Assembly (NCBI GenBank): GCA_033557685.1
Contig: JAWQRN010000068.1
Location: 1-41,895, forward strand
Direction of reading: 5' to 3'
DNA: 41,895 nt
Origin: Sperchopsis tessellata
Taxonomy: Eukaryota > Arthropoda > Insecta > Coleoptera > Hydrophilidae
Program-made: the position numbers and the translations under genes
The notes under the pieces: generated by a model
Databases searched by the model: none
Told to the model about the DNA's origin: nothing
Seen by the model: only the letters and a program-made list of their open reading frames with translations
In this document: one piece after another, positions 30,975 through 41,424 of the stretch
Layout: the number at the start of each line of letters is the position of its first letter
Position numbering within the stretch: the stretch's first letter is position 1

Positions 30975-31560
30975 AGCTGTAATCTCGAGTTAACGCCAGT
31001 TGCCTAGGCGGCGAAGCCGTACGAAACTGTATTCTCGACATGTCGCCTGTCAAATCAGGCGTTCAAAATGCGGGTATACTAATTTGATCGCGAGACATGT
31101 CGCTTGATAATATATGATACAAAGTGGTAAACTTTGGTAGCCTTATTAATTTGAAATGTTTTGAATTGATTGATTATAGGTTAACTAGCGAAAAAGCAAA
31201 ATACAGCCAACAGTTGAATACTGTTTTAACTGAATATCATTCCAATTGTGCTTAATAAGTTTATCTCGTTTAAATTAGTTACTAGAAGTTATTAACTTAC
31301 ATAAGGTAAGTGTTAAATATTATTATTGAAAATGTATTACTAACATGCATAAGGTATGTGTTAAATATTATTATTTGAATGAAGAATGGTGTATGAAATT
31401 TGTAGATATGCATAGAAGTAATATTTTAAGTTTTGGATCTTGTGAATCTTCATGAAATACAATTACCTCTTTAGCCGTCTCGTTGATATATTGTACCTTA
31501 TGTAACTAAAAATACTAAAACAACTAAAAAACGTTTTTGTTTCTTTTTTTTTAGGGAGTT
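30975..31560. other. Presumed 5' region of the following Harbinger transposase
   Basis: From 30975 to 31110 the DNA is GC-richer than its surroundings, with repeated TCTCGA and CATGTCGC motifs (31031-31043, 31083-31093) that could be terminal or subterminal sites of the next element. A direct duplication with AAGGTAAGTGTTAAATATTA or its variant lies at 31292-31381. Nothing codes for protein. Confidence 0.4.
31292..31381. repeat. Direct duplication, about 46-bp unit
   Basis: ATAAGGTAAGTGTTAAATAT and ATAAGGTATGTGTTAAATAT start the two units. The first contains a GTAAGT that could act as a splice donor of a 5' leader. Confidence 0.65.
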
Positions 31561-31604
31561 AGTAATAAGACAAAATATAATTAATTGACTATCAATTTTA
31601 GATT

Positions 31605-32160
31605 ATGGATGAATAAGCGGCATTTTGTTTTTGAAGACTTTATAGAAGAAAGGCACCCACAACGTCTCCGATTCTTTACACAAGATAAAAGCGTTGATGC
31701 TTTTAATCTTTCGAACAGGCTTCTTATCAAGCTTTTCAGATTAAATAAAGAGCTAGTGCGACAAGTAGTAGGCATTGTAGAGGATTATTCGCCCGAAGTT
31801 AACAGATCTTCATCATTAGATGCTACTACTAAAGTATGTACATAGTTAAATTTAAGATTAAATAAAGATTCTTGAAGGTTGCATGCCTGCGACTGCGGTA
31901 TATTGTTATAGCAATTCATTAATAATGAATAAATCAAAATTATTTATTTTAGGTATTAAAGGCTTTAAATGTTTTTGCAACCGAGTCTTTTGTGTTAATT
32001 TGTAAAATAATTTTAGATTCTACAATAGGTTTGGATTTCCTGAGATAGTTGGATACATAGGTTGCACGCAAGTTGCCTTATTTCCATCGAAACCACCATT
32101 AGAAGAACATTCATATTTCAACCGAAAAAGTATCATTCAAATAATGTGCAATTAGTAAAA
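31605..32160 (+). pseudogene. Harbinger (HARBI1-like) transposase, N-terminal half
   Basis: Exon-like frame 31605-31835: EERHPQRLRFFTQDKSVDAF, FNLSNRLLIKLFRLNKELVR and EVNRSSSLDATTK, which match the N-terminal helical region of PIF/Harbinger transposases. A GTATGT intron and a TTTTAG acceptor at about 31953 join VLKALNVFATESF. Further on come FYNRFGFPEIVGYIGCTQVA (32020-32080) and YFNRKKYHSNNVQLVK (32113-32160). The catalytic IDGTHVA Asp is replaced (IGCTQVA). The protein stops before the second and third catalytic residues. Convergent Myb-type coding at 32877-33110 on the other strand fits the two-gene design of Harbinger elements. Confidence 0.78.
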
Positions 32161-32190
32161 ATAAATTATTCTACTTATTTCATTTGGTTA

Positions 32191-32234
32191 CGCTTAGTAG
32201 TCTGGTACTTAGCCACTGAGCTAATGAGATGGCT
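32191..32234 (-). mobile_element. tRNA-derived SINE head, copy 2
   Basis: The minus strand reads CCATCTCATTAGCTCAGTGG followed by CTAAG and, further on, CTACTAAGCG: the same A-box head as at 8823-8870. No tRNA cloverleaf or B-box is visible. Confidence 0.55.
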
Positions 32235-32876
32235 AGGTTTTATTATTATTATTTATTTATTAAATTTATAACTTCTAGAATAGGATACTTTCTTAAATAT
32301 ATTTTGTATACTTTTAGATACGAAATCTTAGTTATATTATAATTCACTTAGTTGGGTTTCCAACATATATTTCTTTAAACCTTTTAAATATGTTGATGTC
32401 AATGCTTATTTTCATTTCCCTAAAGTTTTTGTTCCTATAAAGCAAGCAGGTATCATTTGCATTGACAAATTGCGACGGTTTAAGTGCTTAATATCATTAA
32501 TTATTCAGTAGATAGTAAACCACCATAATTTATACTGTATATGTTGTGTTTATGGGAAGTTGGTTGTAAATGAAACTAACACGTTACTATACACTATTTA
32601 ATGATAACTATATTATTTAACAAATTGAAAGAGATCGAGACAGCGTGCAGCTGACATTTATATGCTTTCATCAACGCCCCCTATATTGGTTAACATTGTG
32701 GCTACGTACAAGCAGTCCGAATCCACAGATGTTATATTAATACACTACAGTATATAATAAATATGCAAGTTCCATTATGTTTTATATGTACATGAGTATG
32801 AAATAAAAAGGATTTTGATTTGATTCTAAGTTTTGTTTGTAATTGATTACATTTTAATATTATAAAGATGTATGCC
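32235..32876. other. Spacer, nothing recognised
   Basis: AT-rich, with a short ATT-rich run at 32242-32265 that may be the tail of a retroposon. No coding match. Confidence 0.4.
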
Positions 32877-33110
32877 CTAACATAAACTGTCTTCAATTTT
32901 TTCGAGTCTGATGTTGATAGCTTTAATTGCTGTAGCTGCTCTGTCAATAGCAGCAGCAGCCTTCTGTTCTTCTGCGGTAGTAATTCGTTTAGCAATTTCA
33001 ATTTTTTTTTATAATAATCTAGTTTTAGCTCATTTTTTCAATAGCAGCAGAGGCTATACGATTTGTGCTCTGCTCTCCAATATTTTTGTGCGAATCTGTA
33101 GAGGAAATTA
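32877..33110 (-). pseudogene. Coiled-coil C-terminus, probably Myb/SANT-like Harbinger protein
   Basis: Minus strand. GEQSTNRIASAAIEK, then with frame changes ELKLDYYKKK, EIAKRITTAEEQKAAAAIDR and AATAIKAINIRLEKIEDSLC, stop at 32877-32879. The heptad-like pattern of Leu/Ile/Ala among charged residues and the position after an interrupted frame resemble the C-terminal coiled coils of zeste/NAIF1-type Myb proteins. It faces the transposase at 31605-32160 in convergent orientation, which is common in Harbinger. The N-terminal DNA-binding part is not nearby. The family assignment is inference from layout. Confidence 0.5.
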
Positions 33111-33449
33111 TTATAAATTATATAATAATAATACTGTGTAGTGTCGCTGCTCTACACCAAGATAAATTGGTGTGAATGGCTGATTGGGGGCAAGGCAGCT
33201 ATATATTTTATTATACTAGGGAAGGTTTTGTCACGTCCCACTCTTTCTGTGTTTCACTACTTCCAAAACAGTACGATTGACTTAATTGATATATGAAAAA
33301 AATGTACTGAAAACATAAATTAATTGCCGAAAACAATTTGGTTAATTTTCCACTCCTTATTAGTGGGTGGTCATTAATAAGCTTTAGCCTGTCGACAGCC
33401 AACTTAATGTTGGGATAGTCGATAATACACCCCCATATAAACGAGCGAA

Positions 33450-34220
33450 AAAAGTAAGTTGACATGTAATAATACATTATTTTCAAAGTTAAATTAATAT
33501 GTGAATTATTTTTAGAGCTGGCAGGATATTAAGAGAAATGTTAAAGATAAACTATCGAAAAACAAAGTATCCTGTTCAAAGACAAGCGGTGAGATTGAAA
33601 TGATAAACAGTGTGAAGGAAAGTATAGTACCGTTTTATAAGGCACTTGTCCATATTTTGAATGAGGACAGTACGAGTCCAGTATAAATGTAAGTATAATT
33701 ATTAGATATAGATAAATTTTACAGCTCCGTTTTAATTAGAAATTATCACATTAAAATCACTTGTTATATTACAGCTAATAAAATTATTAATAATACACAG
33801 CTATTATTAGCCATGGTAATATCGACATGTCATGAATTATTATTTGCAGTAACATATTGTCATTCTGACATATCTATGAAACTATTTTAAATGTAAACAT
33901 TTTTTCACGTAGATTTTAGCCATTTCTGAAAATAATCTGATCAAGTTTAAAACCCAGGAACTAGCATTAAAGAGATCTGCTTGTGATGTCACAGAAAAGG
34001 GTAAACATGATAGTCTTTCTGAAAAATAAATCTCATTTAAAAATAAGTTTTGCATAAAACGTAGAGAAAAACGTATGTGCTCACAAAGTTGTTGGATTAG
34101 GAAGGCACATTTTTGAGACAAAATTATTATACCAGTAAGCTACAACTGATGGAGAGAAATGTTCAAGCAAAGGAATGTATCTCTCAAGAAACTAGGATTA
34201 TTAAATCTTTATACATATTT
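33450..34220 (+). pseudogene. Harbinger Myb/SANT-like accessory gene, copy 3
   Basis: Plus strand. The intron 33454-33515 (62 nt, GTAAGT..TTTTTAG) precedes the exon SWQDIKRNVKDKLSKNKVSC, ending ..HILNEDSTSPV and a TAA near 33687. Further pieces at 33905-34215 (SENNL, LALKRSACDV, QLMERNVQAKECISQETRI) match the later exons of copies 1 and 2. This copy keeps a canonical donor while copy 1 has a 39-nt version, which suggests deletion of about 23 nt in copy 1. Exon 1 is missing before 33450. Confidence 0.72.
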
Positions 34221-34519
34221 ATTAATAAACAATATTTCTGAAAATGTTTTATTAAGTTATAATATAGTTATAAATTTTATTAAACAATTACATATTAACA
34301 ATTTATTTAATGTTTGATACTTATTTGTTAAATAAATAATTGATCCATGCTGTGGATAGATTGTAGTTCATAGACTGCTTTCCTAAGTTAGAAGTGCATA
34401 TATACTACATGTACTGTTGAATTACTAATGGATTTTGTGAAAATTTACACAAAAATGTAAAATATAGATGCTGCGTAATTTTTTGAAGTACATAAGTAAT
34501 ACAAAACTTAAATATGCAG

Positions 34520-35215
34520 ATATGCCCGTTTAGGACTCTACAATTTCATAATGGGTAAAATGTATTCATCATGAACTCTATCATTTACATTCATTCCATA
34601 GTCTACGTTAACATCCAAATGATCTAGTTCAGGTAGGCTGTTTTTAAAACTACAAAAGTATTTATTTTCCCTGCTGAATGTGAGAAATAATGTAAAACAT
34701 GATATTTTTGCAAGCACCTGAATTGATATTTCAATAAACTATTGCATCGTTCAATAGTACCTTTTGCTTTTATATTTATTTATATTTTATTGCCAATAGT
34801 TTCCGTATCTTCTTTGCAAAAATTCGTGGACATTTCTTCAAATAAATGAATCCTGCGAAATTTCAAGATATCGAGCATTAACATTTAAAATGTTCATATC
34901 GCTATCATAGATTTATAAAGTGGTAGCTTTTTCTATGAAAAAATGTATACGACAAAACTCAGGATTAATTTTATTAGGTGGTATAATTGCTACACGTGCG
35001 TAATGTACAGCACCAATTACACCCATTTTTCTAATAAATGGCCGATGATTATATTAACAATTATTTGTAAATAAGTTACCTTGGTCTGTGTATCTAAAGC
35101 CAACGTTTTCTTAGGTACTGAGGCACTGTTTCTATTAAGTTTCCGGTTAGCTCTCTGTCTAACCTGAATAATTTTATGTCTTTGTCGCAACTGTATAGGA
35201 AATTATGCATTTTCA
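34520..35215 (-). pseudogene. Harbinger (HARBI1-like) transposase, minus strand
   Basis: The minus strand reads IKLFRLDRELTGNLIETVPQ and QYLRKR (35180-35115), a GTAACT intron, then MGVIGAVHYARVAIIPPNKI (35025-34965), NPEFCRIHFF, RYLEISR-like remains, TIERCNSLLKYQFRCLQKYH (34770-34710), LPELDHLDVNVDYGMNV (34645-34590) and VHDEYILPIMKL to a stop near 34540. The catalytic VERC Glu is kept as IERC, the first Asp is replaced (AVHYARVA) and the segment with the second Asp (YPGSTHD) is largely deleted. It converges with the Myb copy at 33450-34220, as in intact Harbinger elements, so 33450-35478 looks like one former element. Confidence 0.8.
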
Positions 35216-35478
35216 ATCTCCTCCATTAAAAAAATTTGCTCCAACATTTCTATTTACAACACTAATAACCTACAAAAAACCACGAGAAATGTCAAATTTC
35301 GACGATTTCACGCGGTTTCATCCAAAGGAGGAATGCCTGGTTATATATAATACAAAAATTCAAGAAATATCACAAATTATCACGTATTTGTGGATGAGAA
35401 TACAGTAAGAGATACTTTTTTGGTGGGGGTTGAAATTTTATCATTTATCACTCGTCGTGAATGTTGAGAATTGGGCTC
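35178..35478 (-). repeat. Harbinger transposase-side end, third copy
   Basis: Inverted copy of the units at 28166-28745, from GAGCCCAATTCTCAACATTC (35478 going left) to CAGTTGCGACAAAGAC near 35178, overlapping the start of the transposase coding region. It marks one end of the element that contains 33450-35215. Confidence 0.8.
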
Positions 35479-35499
35479 ATAATAATACAGTAGACATGT

Positions 35500-36473
35500 G
35501 AGAATTATGTATGTAACAACACATCTGATAAATGTCCTCCTCGGCTTTGCTGGCACATTTCCGTTCTTTTGACGAAATTTTCAATCACTGTTTGGCATAA
35601 CTGTGGCTGGAATTCAGCGATACAGCGTCTAATCTCCTCCTTCAAGGCTTGGGTGGTAGTGGACCTGGTGACATAAACTTTTGACTTCATAAAACCCCAG
35701 AGAAAGAAGTCGCACAATCCCAATCGGGAGATTTCACGACCAGGGAATGTCTCGTGCAATAATGCCATTGTTTCACGTAATGTGTGGCAAGTGGACCCGT
35801 CCTGTTGGAACCACATGTCTTCGATATTCATACCATCCATTTAAGGCACACAAAATGGGTTATAATGCACCGATACTGTTCGTCATTGACTGTTTGTGCA
35901 TTTCCGGCAGCGTCTTCGAAGAAAAATGGTCCAATGATACTTCCAGTCGAAAATCCACATCAAACAGTGAAACGTTTGGGATGCATTTCCTTCTCATGAA
36001 ACACATATGGGTTTACGTCACTTCAAATGCGGCAATTTTGCCTGTTTACGAAGCCATCAACATGACAATAGGCCTCATCGATGAAGATAATATTGTTGGA
36101 AAACTCACCGTTCGCTTGTTGTTCAATTAACCAATTGACGAACTCGCTTCGCTGTGTATGGTCTGTAGGCTTGAGTTTTTGAGTCAGTTGGATTTTGTAG
36201 GAATGAAGACGCAAATCATTCGTGAGAATACGCTGCATAGTGCTTCTTGAAATGTTCAATTCTTGAGCAGGATGTCGAATCAGTCTCCTCGAAATTTTCG
36301 ATTATTCTCTTCACATGAGATGCACTTGGAACATTTTGATTACCAAAAATTGGTTACAATTTGAAAATCGTGGCAGTTAAACTTTTACCATTTCGAATAG
36401 CGATCCATTTTTAATAATGGCGCAACAGCAAAAATGGTGCCAAATTTAAATTTTCCACTCTTGTTGGGACACC
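35500..36473 (-). pseudogene. Mariner-like (IS630/Tc1 superfamily) transposase
   Basis: Minus strand. The helix-turn-helix end gives SRSTMQRILTNDLRLHSYKI, then NIIFIDEAYCHVDGFVNRQN (first Asp in IDEA), a frameshifted middle with IIGPFFFEDAAGNAQTVN, then MWFQQDGSTCHTLRETMALL (second Asp), CDFFLWGFMKSKVYV and PQLCQTVIENFVKR. This is the DDE_3 type common in arthropod IS630/Tc1/mariner elements. The stretch before CDFFLWG (normally SPDL.PLDFFLWG) is shortened, so the third acidic residue is in doubt. The end GGTGTCCCAACAAGAGTGGA lies at 36473-36454. It sits inside a Harbinger copy just after the Myb start (36474-36735). Confidence 0.83.
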
Positions 36474-36735
36474 TTTTATAACCTTTCCCAGACATTTTTC
36501 GTTTAGATAAAAATTGTGTTACAATTTATCAATTTTCGCAATTACGCACGTTTACCTAGGAATGGTCAGATCCTTCTTTAGATAAAGTAGCTATTCTGTG
36601 TAAAACTTTCAAAAGTTTGAATAAATACGTTAGTTTTGCAGCGAAGTTAGCATCTTTAAAGTTGTTCGTTGCCAACCTTAGTCTTCAAATCAATGAAAGT
36701 GAGATGATCAATCCCATAATATTCTGATAGATGGC
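36474..36735 (-). mobile_element. Harbinger left end, fourth copy, cut by the mariner-like element
   Basis: The minus strand has ATCATCTCACTTTCATTGAT, AAGGTTGGCAACGAAC and AAAAATGTCTGGGAAAGG, the leader and Myb start codon shared with 30650-30840 and 28165-27979. Homology stops where the mariner-like end begins, so this copy was interrupted by that element. Confidence 0.7.
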
Positions 36736-36911
36736 GGTACATCCTCATGAACCGGCAAGCACATCACATTTAAATATTTAAACTATTTATGTGTGTTAAA
36801 ATTACGGAGATGGTAAATACTAAATACGCTGGTTTTTACTCGTTTTATATATTTTACTTTAATACTGATAGTTAATCACTATGCCGTTGGTAAATATTAT
36901 AAATTAAATTA

Positions 36912-38361
36912 CACTCGTGTTCAAAAAAAAAACCGGACACCTATATTTTTCTATGTATACGGTGTAAATAGAACCTTACGTGTATCACAAAAATAAAATA
37001 AAATAAACATTTATTTTAAGTAACAATAAATTGGAAAAACAGAAAACTACAAAAATTACAAAATTCTATGTGTTTCAAAATATTGAAATTTAATTCCAAG
37101 ACAATAATTTATTTACATCTAGTTGCTTAGGTTTATTGTTTTTGAACTACCAGTATTGAATTTGACGTGTTTTAAAAAAATGCGACCAGAAGATGTAGCC
37201 CGCATTGTAGTTCTACATGAAGATGGACAGAAAATACCTTGGGAATAGCCAGGAGTACTGTGCAAGACGCAATTTGCCGGCATATTGAAACTGGAGAATA
37301 CACTAGGAGACCAGAATCAGGAAGACCACGTGTAACAACTCCTGACGATCAATTTATTGCGTTAAATGTTCTTCGCGATCGCAACATACCATTTACTATT
37401 GTCATTGGTTGACTGACAGATATTAGTGGTGTTGAAATTTCTGCACTAACCGTAAGTCGGAGATTGCACGAATACGGATTGATATCCAGAAGACCTCCCG
37501 CCTATCCAGCTGAGCGCCTAGGTTTGGGCGCGAACATAGGGATTGGACGATCGAACACTGTAGCTCTGTATTGTTCACCGATGAATCCCGTATTGTTGCC
37601 TTAGTTCACCAGATGGACGCGAACGTGCATGGAGAAGGCTCGACGATTTTCGCAGTGCTGTATATGTCCAAGAACACCATTTAGAGGTGGCAGTATAATG
37701 GTTTGACGGCTGATCAGTAAATCAAAGAATGTTTAGGTGATCGTATCATACCTTTTGCTACATTCGTTGGCGAGAACTTTGTTCTTTTGCATGATAATGT
37801 AAGGCTCCACGTCGCAAAGGTGGTAACGCAATATTTAGACGAGGTCAACATTCGGCGATTGCAGTAGCCAGCTTATAGCCCTGATCTAAATCCAATATAA
37901 AATGTATGGTATATGTTAGGGCAACGTGTTCGACACCGCCAACCCATTCCAGAAACCTCCTCATGGAGGTAATACACGCTATTGATGAATTTGCTTGAAA
38001 GATTGCTTTAAAGTGTTTCAAGCAGATCTATAAGTACATTGAATTTTCTTGATTATCTAGAATTTTCTGTTTTTTCAATTTATTGTTACTTAAAAGAAAT
38101 GTTTTTTTAATTTTATTTTTGTGATTTTACACATAGGTTCTTATGATAAAAAATTGTTAAAACATAAACCCGGTTAAATGTAATAGACTTCCACGGTTAT
38201 TATCTGTATGAATATTGTTCCCGCCTGGAAATCGTGTAGAGGCTCTGATAAGTGCCGACGTTTCGTCCTCTGTTGCAAGGGACATTTTCAAGGCGAGTGA
38301 TGTTACTTCAATGAATAAAGTCACTGCACTGACTGTGCCCGGTTTTTTTTTGAACACGTGG
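36912..38361 (+). mobile_element. Tc1-like element, 1450 bp with TA duplication, inactive
   Basis: The ends are CACTCGTGTTCAAAAAAAAA at 36912 and its inverted match at 38335-38361, both bordered by TA. Inner repeat regions (about 36960-37065 and 38040-38145) also pair as reverse complements. The transposase runs from MRPEDVARIVVLHEDG (37180) through a helix-turn-helix region, LFTDESR (near 37575, first Asp), LHDNVRLHVAKVV (near 37787, second Asp) and DLNPI followed by a TAA in place of the usual Glu (near 37880), then RQPIPET and VIHAIDEFA. Several frameshifts make it inactive. Its right repeat is interrupted by the dispersed repeat at 38176-38334. Confidence 0.88.
38176..38334 (+). repeat. 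Third copy of the 741-962 repeat, nested in Tc1
   Basis: This matches the 705-847 arm in the same direction: AATGTAATAGA.TT.CAC, TTATTATCT.TATGAAT, then ATTTTCAAGGCG and GATGTTACTTCAA. On the minus strand it translates EVTSLALKMSLATEDETSAL and contains GGACGAAACGTCGGC. It separates the inner and outer parts of the Tc1 right terminal repeat, so it arrived after Tc1. Unlike the first locus it is a single, not mirrored, copy. Confidence 0.75.
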
Positions 38362-39199
38362 TATTTTAAATCAGTGGCGAAACTTGTGGCCCACAGATGC
38401 GGAGGATTAATGATTGAGAAAGCCCATAATTTGTTTAGTTCAAATAAAAATATTCAACATGTTATTCAGTGGTAGTAATTATAAAACACCTAAATCCTTG
38501 GACATAAGCTGACATAAAAACTACACAATTTTATGTGTAAAATATTCATAATATCGATAATTTATAGAAAAGAAAGCTAATATTTACCAGGTATCATAAA
38601 TTTTCGTCCGTAATAAATGTTTCAAATTCTCTCAAAAATAATAATTTTGAAACATTTTCCCTTATAAAGTATGTTGTATCAAACACTTTTAAACATAGTT
38701 TGTGAAATGACTGATTTTCACCATTTTTCAGTATACATTTCACTAGATTTTATCAAAAAACAAGATACTACATACAATTATGCATCTTTGCTAAAGGCAT
38801 TTACAGAAATTTGGTTTATAAATGATTAAAAATAAGACCGTAGGGATTACGGTAAGACGTTTGAGAAAAATGCATTGTAAATAACAGTATTGTACATAGC
38901 GTAGAGTACAGAACCAGAGCTTTATATCTGCATCTCCTGCTTGTATAGCAGGATTTTGGGTTGTAGGTACTGGTATGATAATAAATATGTAACAGTAATT
39001 AAAGCTTGTGTAAAATATATGTGTGTATGTTCCTGAAGATTTTTTAGAGCAATTAGTACAAGTGACCAAAGTTTGTATCATAATTTATGATCCTACTATT
39101 TGGTAATTGGAATCATTTTAAAAATATTCATTTAAAAATATGTTTATTGTTAAAATGTATCTGGTTTCATTTTAACTCTCCCGCCAACATTTCATTTCC
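38362..39199. other. Intergenic, nothing recognised
   Basis: AT-rich DNA between the Tc1-like element and the promoter of the next gene. A minus-strand frame at 39081-38791 has no recognisable domain. Confidence 0.4.
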
Positions 39200-39469
39200 A
39201 CAACAGCCTTATGGGAAATTTCAATCTTCGGAGTAGCTCAGATAAATGTTTAAACATTTTAAGTCGAAAATATGATATGCGCATGCTCATCAGCAATAAT
39301 TACTTGTGTCACTATTTTAGCAGCTTTAATGGCGACCGGCGTCATTTCGTTTGATCGTTGTTAACATCGAATAATTTATAAGAATTAAAGTGTTAGAAGC
39401 AAAGTTGATAAAGGTAATTCAGTAATAATAAGTTATAACAGTTAGAATATCTTTAAACTACATATAACA
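39200..39469 (+). promoter_or_regulatory. Presumed promoter and 5' UTR of the gene starting at 39470
   Basis: The region is somewhat less AT-rich than its surroundings. It contains GATATGCGCATGCTCAT at about 39272-39288, close to the palindromic NRF1 site (GCGCATGCGC) common in housekeeping promoters, and GGCGACCGGCGTCATTTCG at 39331-39349. No TATA box is evident. A transcription start near 39310-39380 is inferred. Confidence 0.4.
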
Positions 39470-39651
39470 ATGGCTATGACATCATCCCAAGTAAAGCAAC
39501 AACAACAAAATAACATGGCTGGTTCAGGAACTGGATGGCCCCGAAGAAATAGTCAAAATTCCACACCTGGAACAGGTACAACGGTTCCACCGAATTTTGA
39601 TCAACCAAACTTGAAGTACTCGTCTGCAGCATTAAATAGGATAATCAATTT
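39470..39651 (+). CDS. First coding exon of an unrecognised protein
   Basis: ATG at 39470 in the context ATAACAATGG, near the insect consensus. It encodes 60 residues plus two bases: Met-Ala-Met-Thr, a Gln run (KQQQQN), a Gly/Ser/Thr/Asn/Pro-rich stretch with GTGWPRRNSQNS, then the more ordered NFDQPNLKYSSAALNRIIN. The exon ends before GTAAGT at 39652, phase 2, leaving TT of a split codon. No signal peptide or membrane segment is visible. The composition is that of an intrinsically disordered N-terminus, as in many RNA-binding or transcription-linked proteins. I do not recognise the family. The rest lies past the window. Confidence 0.7.
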
Positions 39652-41424
39652 GTAAGTAAATATATTTGTTTAAAAATGTGTACCTATGTATGTGGTATAA
39701 CCTCATCTCAAGTAGTTACTCGAAGAATCCTGTGTTTAATTATTAATGTTTCGCTAATTGTACTAAATAAGGCATTAGTTGTTTTCTTACGTATTGTGTT
39801 CAACCTAGAATCACCAATTTCTATAATAAAGTACATTTTATAGTTTTCAAATTGAAATAATACTTTGAAGCGAGTTAAATGTAAGCACTATCATTGCTTC
39901 AGTGAAATTTAACATTGCAAAATATAAAAAATGTTGTCACTTGTTAAAAGTTAATTAACATATTACTTAAGTCTCTCACTGATTGGATTATATTTGCTTA
40001 CATACTTAAATAATTCTATCTTGTCCTCCTATTCGTTTCAATCTAACAAAATTTATTTGTTTAAGAAAATAATGAAACTGAGGGGCGAAATTGCTAGTCA
40101 AAATTAAGTACACCTACATCCTCTTGCTTACATACGTGAATAGCATATCCACTACATATCCGTTCATATCCATTGCCAGTGGCATAATGAATGTAAGCTC
40201 AAAAGAAAGTCTAAATGTGATTGGTTAAGAAATGTATCTATGGTAAAAAAAATGGAACTTACCTACGGTTGCTGAACATGCGCTTAGTCAAAAATGGTCA
40301 TTACATTCATAATTATCCATTATACATATATAAATAATAGTACATCCGCGTGTATACATTTAGTTGAATATCTACATCGACCTGTTAGATTTTTTCCAAA
40401 TTTGTAACAAGAAATATGATTTAATAAAATATATAAAATACTGGTATTATTTATGGGGGATCGCTTATTTATGTATAGGGGAGAGATTTATACATTTAAC
40501 ATAATTTTAAGGTTTGCAAATATGTGGACAGATCAAAAACTGTATTTTTTTATATTATTGGGATATGGTCTATTAGAAAACTTCAATAAAATATATATTC
40601 CTACTTATTTTACAGAATCGAATTTGTAACAATCCTTTACACCTGGTTTTAGGACTATTTATGTTCGAATGAATAAGATTCTATCAATACTTTATGCATG
40701 GAAGGTATCAAAAGAATTGAAGGTATCGAATTATTGCGTTTCAAAATTATCAAAATATCAATCAAGTTAGTCAAATGTTGAATTGCAAATTAGACTAATA
40801 ATATTTATACATAAAGTTAGCTTTACTAAATGACGTGCTTAAATACGGATGTGTGTAGCATATATCATAAAATAGGTTTTTAATAAGAGTTCAAAGTACA
40901 TAACTTGAAGAAAATTGGATCGAGATGGACCAAAGAAAAGAATACATGATAGTAAATACAAAGGCAGGAAGACTTCTTTTATAGAAACGTATTAATCTTG
41001 AAGTGGCTTCTGGTCTTACAGACCTCTTAAATTTATTACCTAGAACATTTAACCGCATGTGCTTTCTAGTACCTTCTTAAAATGACTATTTGAATTTTGA
41101 TGTGCAATATTTGTAACTTCCAATAACTGGATGTCAGGTTACATCACAATTCTGTCCACCATTGTTTGTGACAATTTTTAGTTTATGTTTGTTAAGAAAA
41201 TGGTCTTGCTAAATAACTTTATATATTATACTACTAGCTCAGAGCATGGATTAAACAGGTTGGCTCTTGTTAGGTTAATTTTTCTGCTACCAACTTTGAT
41301 ATATGTAAATATTAATTATTAGACACAAATTCAAATACATTGCATCCTTAGCTGATAAACAATTTAAGGAAAATCTAAATATATAAAAAGGTTTAACATT
41401 AAAACAAAATGCATACACATAGCA
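39652..41424 (+). other. Start of the intron of the 39470 gene
   Basis: It begins with a canonical GTAAGT. I see no further convincing exon. A 39-nt stretch after TTTTACAG at 40615 would add 12 residues and a stop and is considered chance. The DNA is AT-rich with no other repeats I can assign. Confidence 0.5.

Noticed and set aside
33211..33486. Minus-strand 91-codon frame
   Set aside because: It overlaps the intron of the Myb-type copy and has no similarity; treated as chance.
40615..40655. Possible second exon of the 39470 gene after TTTTACAG
   Set aside because: It would add only a dozen residues before a TAG with no conserved look; more likely an AT-rich coincidence.
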